The notes beneath the pieces are model-generated. The model was given only the letters and a program-made list of their open reading frames with translations, made no database searches and was not told the origin of the DNA. This document shows positions 20,085-30,473 of a DNA stretch of 64,000 bases, one piece after another. The translations under genes and the position numbers were made by a program. Numbering within the stretch: position 1 is the stretch's first letter; every line of letters starts with the position of its first letter. Origin of the DNA: Sepioteuthis lessoniana (Eukaryota > Mollusca > Cephalopoda > Myopsida > Loliginidae); contig CAUZXS010002466.1 of NCBI GenBank assembly GCA_963585895.1, positions 1 to 64,000 on the forward strand, in the 5' to 3' direction.

Positions 20085-20460
20085 CATCATTATCATTAAA
20101 TTGTGCTGACAGTACAGAATTCTCTGACTCTCTCCCGCCATCCATCCCTATCATCTATTAATCCTGGTCGGTCTTCTATGCCACAACTTATGTCCACACA
20201 GAGCCGATGCAACTTTTTGTTGGTTAGCCAACAAGGGCATGTCCATGTGTAGGAATATATAAGAGAACATTGCTTATGAGTTTGTCCTTGCTCCTTCAGC
20301 AGTGCTCTGCATGGCTCGCCCACTGGTATGTCGACGGGCCCTGTCCAACAAAGGCAGACTTGAGGCTGTAAGGTCCCTGCCTTTGGTTGGGTTACCTTTG
20401 TGTTGGCATGCTGCATCATAATCCAGCGGGGCTTAAACCTCAGCTCATGCCACACCTTCC
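20085..20460 (-). mobile_element. 5'-truncated RTE-like LINE 3' end
   Basis: The reverse-strand frame ends '...DDRDGWRERVREFCTVSTI', matching the LINE C-terminus (WRERVRD/E...). It is preceded by 'EEQ/KEQGQTHKQCSL' and 'CRALLKEQG'-like text that is partly out of frame relative to the 29458 copy. The 3' tail has ATC/ATT triplets (catcattatcatt), as is common for RTE-clade LINEs. Not functional. Confidence 0.72.
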
Positions 20461-21394
20461 CCTCCCCTATTCCCCACTTTAATCAACCTTGTAGGATTTT
20501 TATTTTCTTGATTTTGGAAAACGTTTCAATAAAAAAAAAAGTGCGAATTCTTATGTTATTTAAATTTATTTTGATGAACTTATTGATGGTAGAAATTCTG
20601 ATAAACATGCATATAAGCTGAATTAAATGGATAAAAACTATTCAATATTATCTTTTTCTTAGCCAGGGCCATAAAAATCAATAAATAAAAGATTCAATAA
20701 GATTAGACCATATTAGGACCATTTCTTGTGGCTACATTAAATTCCTGAAAGGCTGAGACAGGATGAGAGGTTTTCCCAAGATTAAAGATGGCTGCCAATA
20801 ATTTGATTCTCTTTGCACTTTGGCCCTCTATTTCTGATAATCATTCATTTTGAGGTATCACATTTGTGACTTTGTCATTACTATCTGTGTAGCCAATCTC
20901 TAAGCTTGCAAATTTCCCAAACTGCCTTTATTTCTACTCAGTTTTATATTATCGTATTTTTATACTGTGGTTAAGTGTTGGATTCATTGTCATCTCCACA
21001 GAGACTCAGAATGGAATCCTTACTTCAAACCAAGAGATTAATTAAGAATGGCATTTGGTGATTTTGGAAAGAAGAGAGAGAGAGACTGAGTATGTACATT
21101 ATCAAGAAAGAAAGAAAGCTAGATGTTTACTACTGATGTCTGATTCTTTTATGGACAAGAATTCGGCATGATCTAAAATTAATGATGTAGTATGTCTACT
21201 ATTACTTGTAGTACTTGGAGTAAACAAACAATATGATGCAGAGAAATTGGATAAGGAAGAGTGCAGCTTTTTGAATAAATCTAAATTTTGCCTGCTGAAG
21301 GGCTCTGAGGTCAAGCTGGTAAGGTATCACTCATTCTACAGAAGATGCAGTCAGTATATTCTGACTGGACTGTAAACTAGTTACCTTATCATTT
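20461..21394. other. Non-repetitive sequence, no gene recognised
   Basis: Moderately balanced composition near 20700-21000 and 21040-21340. It includes 'aagatggctgcc' (a YY1-like string) near 20785. A short Ret-D-like inverted fragment may lie at 21335-21375 (gatgcagtcagtatattc). Confidence 0.4.
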
Positions 21395-21660
21395 TCATTG
21401 GAAATGGACACTACAAGCCAAGTTCAAATTCTTGATGAAGTAGTTCATGTTTCTCTTTATGCCAATGCCCTTAGGAAAGGTATGAAATCACCCATTCTCT
21501 TACCAGCTATGGTAAATAGTAAGGCAGACTGGGTTCTTAAATGTTGATACAGCAAGCAATCTAGGAGAAGGAAAACTCTGAATTCAAACTAGCACTACTC
21601 AGCTGAAAAAAATTGACCTTATGTCACATTCTGCCTAATAATGGAGGGGTTGAGTAAATA
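21395..21660 (+). mobile_element. SINE-C, forward
   Basis: The worn head (attggaaatggacactacaa, 'agttcaaattcttgatga') is followed by the core (atgcccttaggaaaggtatg) and 'agcaatctaggagaaggaaa'. The end is 'ggaggggttgagtaaata', with only a short TA tail. Confidence 0.82.
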
Positions 21661-21664
21661 TATA

Positions 21665-21816
21665 CCCATAATCAAAGGAGAATAGAAAGATTTATGCAGT
21701 TTCCAAGGGTATTAGCACAAAGTGAAACATAAGCAGCCCCAGTCAGGATTTGAACTTGGGTTGCTGATTCCATTTCCAGTGACAATAACCATTGAAGCCA
21801 AGTGTACCTCTATGAG
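21665..21816 (-). mobile_element. SINE-C head-half fragment, reverse strand
   Basis: Shows 'tttccaagggtattagcac', inverted box B (gatttgaacttgggttg) and 'gacaataaccattgaag'. Lies tail-to-tail with the forward copy to its left but lacks the 3' half. Confidence 0.75.
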
Positions 21817-21819
21817 GCA

Positions 21820-21895
21820 GTGGGGGGGGGTCTTAGGTGTGACTCTAAACTACATCCAGTGATGAGGCTCCAGTTGTAGAACTCTGGGGTGTGGG
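21820..21895 (+). mobile_element. Ret-D fragment
   Basis: Shows 'gtgtgactctaaactacatc' and 'tgatgaggctccagttg' followed by 'tctggggtgtggggag', a middle section of Ret-D cut on both sides by SINE-C copies. Confidence 0.65.
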
Positions 21896-21924
21896 GAGTC
21901 AATAATATTTCTTTGTGTATCATA

Positions 21925-22215
21925 TTTACCAACCCCTCCGCTCAGGCAGGATATGACACAAGGTCGATTTTTAAGCAGAGTTTAACAGGTTTGAATTCAG
22001 AGTTTTCCTTCTCCTAGACTAGTTGCCTCACCAAGGCTGAAGAACCTAGTCTGCCCTACTATTTACCCATAGCTGGAGGGAGAATAATTGGATTCATACC
22101 TTTCCCAAGGGTATTAGTCCTATGTGAAATGCAATCAGTCTCGTCCAGGATTTGAACTCGTGTCGCCATGTCCATTTCCTACGATGATAACCATTATACC
22201 ACAGGCACCTCCTGT
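21925..22215 (-). mobile_element. SINE-C, reverse strand, well preserved
   Basis: Runs from 'taccaacccctccgctcagg' to the head (gataaccattataccacagg, 'cacctcc'). Good for a family consensus: tRNA box B reads GAGTTCAAATCC on the reverse strand. No long (TA)n. Confidence 0.93.
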
Positions 22216-22431
22216 TTCTTTGTGTATTGTCATCAAAAATGCTTTTCCTGCTACAGTCTTTCTGGTTTGGTTTATTGGTATATCAACCATTGTAGGTCAT
22301 TGGTATTTTCTATAGCCCCAGCTGACTGGGCCACAATCTTTCTGGTTTTGAATACTTTCAGTCTCTGTACAGAAACTTTTAAAACCAATGTATGTTCAGT
22401 AACAAGAACATTGGAGAATTAGGAACTGTGT

Positions 22432-22885
22432 CTTTTGTAATGGTTATAGTTATTGAAAATGGAATTAACAATCTGAGTTCAAATCCTAAATGAGACTGTT
22501 TACCATTTAGAGTATTCAGACTGTTGTCTTCATCTTTATTGTTATATTCACAATGTTTCAACTGATTCATTCTTCAGAATCATTCAATGGATGAATTGAC
22601 AATAGTCTGAATACTCTAAATGATAAAAACTATCAAGCTTTATCTAAATAATCTAAACAAAGCTGTTTATATTTCACTTTGCACTAATACTCTCTGTAAA
22701 AGTGTGACTCGATATGTTCTCTTCCGAGCTATGGGTAAACAGTAATGCAGACAAGGTTCTTTAGCCTTGTTAAGGCAACCAGTCTAGGAGAAGGAAAAAT
22801 CTCAATTCAAACCAACTTTACTCCACTTTAAAAATTTACCTTGTGTCACATTCTACACATGGCAGAGGGGTTGGGTAAAAACATT
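22432..22885 (+). mobile_element. SINE-C, forward, interrupted by a hairpin element
   Basis: The head (gtaatggttatagttattg, 'gagttcaaatcctaaatgag') runs to about 22509. The core resumes near 22662 (tttatatttcactttgcac) and continues through 'aaccagtctaggagaaggaa' to 'ggcagaggggttggg'. The interruption is the hairpin at 22503-22625 plus about 35 bp, with similar ctgttta..attt strings on both sides. Confidence 0.8.
22503..22625. mobile_element. Hairpin element inserted in SINE-C
   Basis: The ends 'tttagagtattcagactgtt' and its inverted copy 'aatagtctgaatactctaaa' close a loop of about 80 bp. Imperfect copies of 'ctgttta(c)catt/tatt' flank the insertion at 22497 and near 22653, consistent with a target duplication of about 12 bp. 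Confidence 0.65.
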
Positions 22886-23169
22886 CATGGGTTAATATTT
22901 GGTTGATATTTTGAGCAGTTTCAGAATATTTTTTTCCTCCAGATTTCAAGTTGTAAAGGAAAACCAAATATAAGTCCTATTTATCCATGCTTTGTCGATT
23001 TTGATGAAACTTAGTCTCAAAAGAGTTTAGAGGGCAGACAGCTATGTCAGTTTGTTATCAATAAATGACATATACTACTTATGGCAATACGAGACTTAGA
23101 CTTTATTTAGCTTAAACAATGTGTGTAAATATGGACATTTATTTCTCAATCACCTTTTATACATGTGCA

Positions 23170-23372
23170 TATACAGATATACGAAAAGTTCTTGGACTAA
23201 TTAAGATACTCTTATAGAATTTGATTAAATAAGGTTTATTTTTTAACATAGTCCCTCTTTCAGTCCATACACTTTCCATTGGTCTTGCAGTGCTTGGATC
23301 TCATTGGTAAAAAAGGCATCAAGAATAAATATAATATCATTACATGAACTTTTCTTCCCACCCTTGTATATG
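23170..23372 (-). pseudogene. Mariner-like transposon end remnant
   Basis: Inverted ends are 'acgaaaagttcttggac' at the left and 'gaacttttcttcccaccc' at the right. The reverse strand reads AFFTNEIQALQDQWKVYGLK, like the C-terminal 'F...I..L..RW.KC' segment of mariner transposases. Only about 200 bp remain. A different subfamily from the Mar copies. Confidence 0.6.
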
Positions 23373-23384
23373 CCTATATATATC

Positions 23385-23408
23385 TATATGTCTATATCTA
23401 TCTATCTA

Positions 23409-23442
<34 letters not shown>

Positions 23443-23530
23443 CACACATATATTATGCATACATATATACTATATAGACACACTCATACATACGTATAAA
23501 TAGATATTATGCATATATATATATATATAT
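23385..23530. repeat. TATC/TA/CA microsatellite cluster
   Basis: Runs of 'tatc', TA and 'catacata' type immediately 5' of SINE-B at 23531. Confidence 0.9.
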
Positions 23531-23788
23531 TACCGGGACATTGGCCCAGCGGTTAGAGTGTTCGCCAATGGCCCGGGAGACCTGGGTTCAATCCCAGGTC
23601 GAGTCATACCAAAGACTTTAAAAATGGTACTTGATACCACCTTGCTTAACACTCAGCATTATAAGGTACGGTTCAAGGGTAAAGTGGAGCAATCCTGGGA
23701 ATGGAGTAGCGCCCTCCCCTACACCTTGGTGTAGTAGCTATCGAAAAGGGAGCCTTCAGGTCACCCTCGACTATGGTCGCTAACTTTA

Positions 23789-23831
<43 letters not shown>

Positions 23832-23835
23832 TCAC
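23531..23835 (+). mobile_element. SINE-B, near consensus, with (TA)n tail
   Basis: One of the best-preserved copies. Box A region 'ttggcccagcggttagagtg', box B 'gggttcaatccc', 'gagtcataccaaagacttta', 'accttggtgtagtagctatc' and 'ctatggtcgctaactttact', running straight into (TA)n at 23793-23830. The (TA)n is thus the SINE tail. Confidence 0.93.
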
Positions 23836-24434
23836 ACAGTGGGTATGTACTTATATATGCATGTGTGTATTATATAATTTCACTTGATAGGTATGGAATT
23901 ACTTATAATTCTGTCGATATCTAGCTAACTTTATACTTTCCTGTCTATTTTTTTTTCTTAATCTCATCTACAGAATAAACCCTCTCTCTCTCACACTGTA
24001 TTTCCATCTCTTTCTAACTTCTTTTTTTTTTTTTTTTTCAAATATACCAGCAAAGTTTATTGTAAAAAATGATAATAGAGAGTTACTTATTAAAAAAAAA
24101 AAAAACACTATTAAAAATATACAGTTGAAATCAGCTTTGCTTCTCATACTTATCTTACTCGTCTGTAAACCTACCAATTCCCCAACTGCATAGTCAGCCT
24201 CTGTTTATCCACCAATTGTTTTTTCATGACAGGATTTCTTGCTATATTGCATCTCAAGAGATTTGGGCAAATGAATTAAACAAAACAGAAAAATCTGTGC
24301 TGCAGTAATGAAAAAAAAAAAAAAAAAAAAATGACACTTGAAATACAACATGGTGAAAGTCATACATCATAAGTAGCAGTATATAATAACATGTTACTTC
24401 AACATTTGAATAAACAATGAAAAATATATATACA
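23836..24434. other. AT-rich sequence with A/T runs
   Basis: Has T18 near 24022, an A13 run near 24095 and A21 near 24310. The short open frames are run-derived. No gene recognised. Confidence 0.5.
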
Positions 24435-24969
24435 TAGTGTTTCAAAAACTTTGGTATAATTTCAGATGTACCAGGTATTTCAGAAAAATTGATATAATTT
24501 TTTAATTGAATAACTTAACCAGTTATCATTTAAACGATTTCGAATTCTAACAGGATGTGTAGAAACAACCCTCAATTCTGCGTTTGATGTTTGAACACGT
24601 TTTCTTTCCAGTAAATGGCATTTCTATGGCTAAAAAAGAAAATAACATAAAATATTAAACACAAAATTTTGAGTTGTTTCTTCACTTGCTGTTAAAATTT
24701 GAGATCATTTATATGAGAATTAGTCAAGATTATGAAATGACATCAATTTTTCTGAAACATCCTGTATAAAGCAGCAGCTAAGTCATTTGTTTTAATGGTT
24801 CATGTTTTTTTCTTCTTGTCAAGCATAGATATGCCACTCACTGAAAAAATAAAGTCATTCAAGAATTAAACTTTGAATTGTTTCTATACATGCTGTTAAA
24901 ATTTAAGAATGAGAATTAGTCAAATTATTAGATTACAAAATGATATAAATTTTTCTGAAAGACCCGGTA
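24435..24969. mobile_element. Nested pair of TA-flanked MITE-like elements
   Basis: The inner element 24469-24766 has inverted ends taccaggtatttcagaaaaa and, on the other strand, tacaggatgtttcagaaaaa. A second, partial set of ends (tagtgtttcaaaaactttgg at 24435 and an inverted 'taccgggtctttcagaaaaa' at 24969) surrounds it, and the interior segment 'ttgctgttaaaatttgaga' recurs at about 24890. No coding. A similar single end occurs near 43610-43633. Confidence 0.65.
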
Positions 24970-25130
24970 CATAAAATAACTTATCTCTCACATGTTGATA
25001 GATACAGACCCAAAACGTGACTAATTTGTATTTTGTAATACAAGATTGACCTTCCTTTTATATACATGTCACATCTTTTTATTCATCTTATATTTAAAAT
25101 CTACTAGTACATATACAGGATGTATTGATA

Positions 25131-25372
25131 CCGCCCCATTGGCCAAGTGGGTAGAGTATTCGCCAATGGCCTGGGAGACTGTCCTAGGTTGAGTCTTACC
25201 AAAGACTCAAAAAAATAGTACTTGATGCCACCTTGCTTGACATTCAGCATTATCAGGTATGTATCAAGGATAAAGTGAAGCAATCCAGGGAAAGGAGTAG
25301 TGCCCTCCTACTACACTTTGGTGCAGAAGCTAATGAAAAGGCAGCCTTTGGGTTGCCAACTTTACTTTTATA
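25131..25372 (+). mobile_element. SINE-B
   Basis: Head 'cattggccaagtgggtagag' with a deletion across box B (gagactgtcctaggttg) and a complete body, ending 'ttgccaactttacttttata'. The next SINE-B follows within 40 bp. Confidence 0.88.
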
Positions 25373-25404
25373 TTTTCTAAGTATTTATGCATTTGTATAT
25401 ATAC

Positions 25405-25643
25405 ACCTGGGCCATTGGCCTAATGAGTAGAGTGTTTGCCTGTGGTCCAGGAGACCAGGGTTCAATTCCAGGTCAAGTCATACCAAAGACTCAAAAAATG
25501 GTATTTGATCCTGCCTTGCTTAACACCCAGCATTACAAGGTAATGATCAAGGGTAAAGTGGAGCGATCCAGGGAATGGAGTATAGTAACTATTAAGAAGA
25601 GAGACTTCAAGTCACTCTTGACTTCAATCGTCAACTTTACTTA
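25405..25643 (+). mobile_element. SINE-B
   Basis: Head 'ctgggccattggcctaatga', box B 'gggttcaattcc', and the body with a deletion of the 'agcgccctcccc' block ('aatggagtatagtaactatt'). Ends 'gtcaactttacttatata'. Confidence 0.88.
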
Positions 25644-25709
25644 TATATACATCTACATAAATGAAATGTAACTTCAAAACATGAAGTTACTTTACTATAA
25701 TTATTTAAC

Positions 25710-26132
25710 TCAGCCAAGTTTGATGGAGTTGTAGAATATACCGACTGCATATCTGTAGAGAGGGAAGATCCCCTCACAGAAAATATGTCCTGGATATGAA
25801 ACTAAACCATCTGATATTGAAGCCCCACTTTGGGGAATGTGGAGTACCCCTTCATTGCCATTACTTTAAAGTACACTCTTACTTAGAGTAGTAGTACCGG
25901 TTAGAGTCCCATCTGTTAATCAAATAGAACTGTGGATTAAATATTAAATAGAATTATAAGTATTAGATAGCAATACTTGAAACCATTTAACTGTGTGCAA
26001 ACAAATGGCCTTTGGATTGTTTCAAAAATTTTACCTACAAGCAATTCACTAAAAATCATATATGTAAATAGGATTTGGCATTAAATAACCATCAGGGGTT
26101 GATATGCTATTAAACCAAATAATCTGACGATG
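25710..26132 (+). mobile_element. Ret-D retroposon with 10-bp target duplication
   Basis: Starts 'cagccaagtttgatggagtt' and ends with the hairpin and 'ttaaaccaaataatctgacg'. ATTATTTAAC flanks it (25700-25709 and 26133-26142). The right duplication is the first bases of the 552-bp block, so this Ret-D entered after that block existed here. About 422 bp. Confidence 0.85.
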
Positions 26133-26684
26133 ATTATTTAACAGCAATTTTTCATTTTTACAAGCAAATATATGAGAAAAAATCAAATAAATTTATTTTA
26201 CGTTTGTTATTAACTACTTTTGACTTGTATTGCCTTAATTTTCCTAATTTTAGTTGGCCAATCATGTTATTGGCCAATTATTTCTTAATTTTATACAAGC
26301 ACTTCATTTTAGGTTTTACTTACTGTTGAAGACAGTTTTAAGATAAAATAGAAAAGATTGGATGGAATACTACTCTCTGTCTTAGGGCACCTCTGGTGGT
26401 GTAATGGTTAGCAAACTAGACTAGCAAACCTACACGAGTGAGTTCGAGTCTCATTGGGTGCCCCATTCATTTGGCCTTGTGCTACATCAAAGTAAAGAGC
26501 TTTGTAAATTACTACTACTCTCTGTCATAGCATTGTTCTTCTTGTACTTGTTACAACAAGAAAAATTCTTTTTTCTTTTCTTTTCTGAAAGTCTATAATT
26601 ATCTAAAACGAGAAACAGTACAAAATATTTACCATCGATTGATTACATGAGCATCTATACTTACTAATAATTACCAGAAAAGTT
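26133..26684 (+). repeat. 552-bp duplicated block, copy 1
   Basis: Compared by eye with 31616-32166, the two copies differ at only about three sites over the central ~530 bp, far closer than any SINE or Ret-D pair here. The left edge is more diverged, and homology faintly continues left across the Ret-D insertion (agttactttac versus agtttctttac). It includes a SINE-H, inverted TTGGCCAAT/ATTGGCCAA strings at about 26253-26280, and 'ttgttacaacaag'. Confidence 0.92.
26385..26512 (+). mobile_element. SINE-H: short tRNA-derived SINE, ~128 bp
   Basis: Begins GGGCACCTCTGGTGGTGTAA. The acceptor-like 5' GGGCACC pairs with GGTGCCC, and the T-arm GTGAG/CTCAT closes the loop TTCGAGT. The anticodon arm does not fold well, so it is tRNA-derived rather than a tRNA gene. 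The body is only about 45 bp (ending gctttgtaaatt). It is flanked by 'tactactctctgtc(t/a)tag' on both sides (26368-26385 and 26513-26530), a target duplication of about 17-18 bp. Confidence 0.82.
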
Positions 26685-26927
26685 TGTTAGATTTTCAAGC
26701 ACAAAATTAATGTTTTTGAACTTTAAAAAAATTTTATGTATTGGCTTTGTTCTTATGCATTTTTGTTTTTTGTTTTATTTATTGGCTTAATGCTTTTTTT
26801 TCTTGATATTTTTCTTTGTATTAATTGTCATTTTTTTTTCTTAGATTCTTTTAAGTTTTTATTTTCAACCTGAAAAAACACTTCCTTTTTTGCACTTTTC
26901 AGATATGTAGTCTCTCTCACTCTCATT

Positions 26928-26965
<38 letters not shown>

Positions 26966-27160
26966 GGTAGGTGCTGATAAGTTCTTAGTCTGACTAAGAA
27001 AAGAATGACACTGAGTACATTCTATTCCATATATTTTTCCCAGTTTCATCTCTCTTGGAATGTATTGTTTTAAGTTTCTTTAAACCTTCACATCACATAT
27101 ATGCTTCTACTCTTTCCTATATATTCCTACATGCACATCTACATTATATTCATCTCTTTG
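26685..27160. other. T-rich sequence with (TA)n(TG)n
   Basis: Holds a TA/TG run at 26932-26966 and T-rich text. No gene or family recognised. Confidence 0.5.
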
Positions 27161-27174
27161 TATCTATTTATGTC

Positions 27175-28042
27175 ATCAGCTGGGGCTGTAGAATACACTG
27201 ACCTCATCTCTGCAGAGAGGTAAGACCCTCAACGAGTGTCCTGATATGACTCTAAACCATCTGGAATTCTAAGGAATGTAGAGTACCCCTTCATTGCCTT
27301 TTCTCTCAGTTCTAATCTAACTCGGAATGGTAGTACTTATTAGGGTTCCATCTATGGGTCAAATAGAACTGTTTAACCATTTAACTGTATGCAAACAAAT
27401 GATTAATACTAAAAAGAATTATTCATGTTAGATAAGAATACTTGAAACTTTTTAACTATAAGCTAAAATTGAATTATTGATATTACATAGCAATACTTGG
27501 AACCATGTTGAATAGCAATACTTAAAACTGCTTCACTGTGTGCAAGCAAATGATTAATATTGAATATATTTATTAGTGTTAAACAGCAATACTTGAAATC
27601 ATTTAACTGTGTGCTAACAAATTAGCTTTAATCTTTTTAGAATAAAATTGCCTTCACTTATCATATGTATAACCATTTAACTATGTGCAAATAAATGCCT
27701 GATGTTAAATAAAATTGTTAGTGTTTAATAGTAATGTGAAACTATTTAACTGTGTTTAAACAAATGAGCTCAAACTGATCCCTTCCTCAACCTGTTTCAC
27801 AGATTTTTTTTCTTTTTCTTTTATCATGATTCCCAACAAATAAACTCCTAATAAAAAAAACAAATTGGTAGTTATCATTAATTCTTAAGACCTCTCCTTT
27901 GAATTTCTTTTCAGACTGATTTTCTTTAACTTGATTAAATGACTGATGAGGTTGATATGCCGTAAAACAAAACAAACAAATAAATGAGCTCTTGTTTATT
28001 GAAAATCTTATCAATAAACTATGCATTTACAAATCATATATA

Positions 28043-28079
<37 letters not shown>

Positions 28080-28140
28080 AATAGAATTTAGCATTGAATA
28101 ACCTACAAGGGTTGATATTCCATAAAACCCAACCAACCAA
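27175..28140 (+). mobile_element. Ret-D retroposon with tail-unit expansion and target duplication
   Basis: Starts 'atcagctggggctgtagaat'. The head is followed by repeated units of about 60-80 bp (tagcaatacttgaaaccatt ... gtgcaaacaaatga) at about 27370-27780, an internal hairpin copy near 27950, (TA)n, and the terminal hairpin with 'aaaacccaaccaaccaa'. It is flanked by tctatttatgtc (27163-27174) and tctatatatgtc (28141-28152). About 966 bp. Confidence 0.87.
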
Positions 28141-28152
28141 TCTATATATGTC

Positions 28153-28541
28153 CGTCCTTAGCTTTTAGATATAGTTTTAGTGCTCTTTATGAGCAGAATA
28201 GTGCTCAATGCAAGAAATAGATCGAATAGATAGAAATCAAAACAGCATAGTGAATGTCAGTTTTACAAGTTGTAATCTTCAGACTAAGAAAAAATTATGA
28301 AACTGACAGTCAAAATGCAGTATTGATTTGTGTTTCTGCAATGTTTATCTCTCTATCTATCTACATTAAGGTTAGAATTCAATGCTAAAAGTGTCTTTAA
28401 ATCATAAAATCTTTACAGTGATATGCAAGAATACAGAGTCCTATCAAAATATATTATCAGTTGTTGAAAATGTAAGGCAGGGTAAAAATCACAACTTTCA
28501 TGGCCAAAAAACTTGGAGTTTTGATTATATATTGTTTATCT

Positions 28542-28583
<42 letters not shown>
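28153..28583. other. AT-rich sequence ending in (TA)n
   Basis: No family recognised. A TA run at 28546-28583 abuts LTR-2. Confidence 0.5.
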
Positions 28584-28589
<6 letters not shown>

Positions 28590-29114
28590 ATACTCATATA
28601 CATATACATGCAAAATCATAACAACAACACAATAAAGACGAGTGACACAGTTCTTTAGAAAAATATGTACCTCTCACTTTATTTGAAAGGGTTGTGTGTG
28701 AGAGGGAGTTGGAGACAGAACAGAACTGCAACATATTGACCTCCACTCTTATGGCCATCAGCATTTCTTTCCCGTTCTCCTGAAACTCAACCAGAGGCAC
28801 GTGGGCCCAGCTCTGCTGGGTGCTGGCTTTCTCGACCACATCTTGTCTCCAAACTCTCCGATCTCCAAACTAACTGACTTCCTGTCTTAACCGAGTTATA
28901 TAATAGTTCAATCGCCCACTCAATCTTTGGAATGGCATGTTTGATCGTCATCAAGCGGAAATAACTGTCATGCAGTTCACAGGTCACTCTTTTCCAGTGC
29001 ATCAGTCTATGACTGTCTCATATTGTCAGCCAAGCTCGCCCACGCCAATGAAATATGCACCTTCTGTGTCTTTGGAATGGCATGTTTGGCCGGGTCGGAG
29101 GTCAATATACAACA
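28584..29114 (-). mobile_element. Solo LTR, family LTR-2
   Basis: On the reverse strand it starts TGTTGTATATTGACC and ends ...GTATACAACA, giving TG...CA ends, within TATA on both sides. The reverse strand carries a TATATAA-type box near 28903 and an AATAAAGTGAGAGG polyadenylation region near 28680, in U3-R-U5 order. It is homologous throughout to 49164-49828. No internal genes are present, so it is a solo LTR. Retroelement class not determined. Confidence 0.8.
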
Positions 29115-29127
29115 TATATATATATAT

Positions 29128-29400
29128 AACCGGCTCATTGGTCTAATGGGTAGAGTGTTTGCTAATGGCCCGGGAGACATGGGTTCAATCCCAGGTCACG
29201 TCATTCCAAAGACTTTAAAAATGCTACTTGATACTTCCTTGCTTAATACTTAGCAAGATAAGGTAAGTATCAAGGGTAAAGTGGAGCAATCCAGGGAAAG
29301 GAGTAGCGCCCTCCCCTACACCTCGGTGTAGTAGCTATTGAAAAGGGAGCCTTTTGGTTGCCCTCGACTATGGTCACCACCTTTACTTTACTTTTATATA
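29128..29400 (+). mobile_element. SINE-B, full length
   Basis: Starts 'accggctcattggtctaatg', which shows the full 5' end of the family. Box B 'gggttcaatccc', complete body, end 'cctttactttacttttatat'. It lies in a TA run directly next to LTR-2. Confidence 0.92.
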
Positions 29401-29404
29401 TATA

Positions 29405-30045
29405 TATTTTTTTTTCCATGTCGTGCTGGTAGCACGGATATCTCTGACCCTCTCTCGCTACTTTTCCCTATCATTCATCGCTCCAGGTAGGTCCTCAGAA
29501 CAACATCCTGTATCCTCACATAGTTGCTGAATGTATGTTCGTGCTGGTCTTCCTGCTTGTGTACGGCCATGTGTGGGGGTCCATAAGAGTACATCACTTA
29601 TGAGTTCATCCTTGCTTCTCCAGCTGTGTCCTGCATGTCTGGTTCGTCTAACTTGAATAGTTTTCATGATAGGAGGCAGGTGGCCATATAGTTGGTGTCT
29701 TGTGGGGTGTTGCCGCCAGGTCTTGTTCAAGATTGCTCGCAGCATTCTGGTGTAATTGCCGTCTAGCTTCTTCTCCAGCCGTTTTGTTAGAGTCCATGTA
29801 GCGCATCCATATAGTAGTATCGATGTGACCACTGCCTGGAAGAAACTGCGTTTCATTTTATCAGTTAGGTCTGATTTCCATATAATCGATAGCCTATTGA
29901 TAGCTATCCATGCTTTCGTTAACCTTGTGTCAATGTCCTTTTCGGTTGATGCGACGCTGCTTCCTAGGTAAGTGAATTTGTCTACCAGTTTAAGAGGGAT
30001 TCCGTTTAGAGTGGAGATGTCCCCCGTTTGATTATAGCACATATA
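29405..30045 (-). mobile_element. RTE-like LINE: C-terminal reverse-transcriptase region, open frame of 194 codons
   Basis: The reverse-strand frame 30042-29458 encodes the part of a non-LTR retrotransposon polyprotein after the catalytic palm. Order: DKFTYLGSSVASTEKDIDTR, then KRSFFQAVVTSILLYGCATW, the region LEKKLDGNYTRMLRAIL, RRTRHAGHSWRSKDELISDV and AGRPARTYIQQLCEDTGC. The YADD motif, endonuclease and everything upstream are absent, so this is a 5'-truncated copy. FTYLGS, LYG..TWTL and a GRP-type motif recall RTE/BovB-type LINEs; the clade is inferred. It is the youngest-looking LINE piece here because the frame is still open. Confidence 0.85.
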
Positions 30046-30473
30046 TATTTTCCAAATACTGAAAAAAATTTGAGGAATTTTGATTTATGTTACATTCTTT
30101 TTCCTTTGAATTTTTTCTTGAATTTCTTTTTCTCAGGCAGAGGGTTGTCCACTAAAAATACATTCCCCTTTTTGTGCTGTCTGGAACAAAACAAGATATA
30201 GCAGTTTATTTTTTCCTTTTTTTCTTTTCACCACATAATAATTTCAATGATAATTAGGTAGATATTGTGTCTCAGAAAACTGAATGCAATGAATGCTATT
30301 TAGTTCCAGTGCAATAATTTTTTTTGTTTCGTTTCTTTGTTTTTAGTTTTTTTACTACAATGTTGTATTTTTGCATATTAACCACTATGCCATGGGGACT
30401 CCTCCAATTTTGTTTTATTTTTATTATGGTGAAATTTATTTTTTGTCTTCTTACTTATGCCAGAAACCTATTT
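30046..30473. other. T-rich sequence, no gene recognised
   Basis: Multiple T runs. A possible tRNA-SINE head trace (accactatgccatggggact, inverted) lies near 30381. Confidence 0.4.

Noticed and set aside
20785-20796. YY1-like site aagatggctgcc
   Set aside because: A single short match in unique sequence with no promoter context; expected by chance.
26385-26470. Possible functional tRNA gene (acceptor and T-arm pair well; an AGC could be read as an alanine anticodon)
   Set aside because: The anticodon stem does not pair and the D-arm is poor. The segment is the head of a short SINE bounded by ~17-bp duplications.
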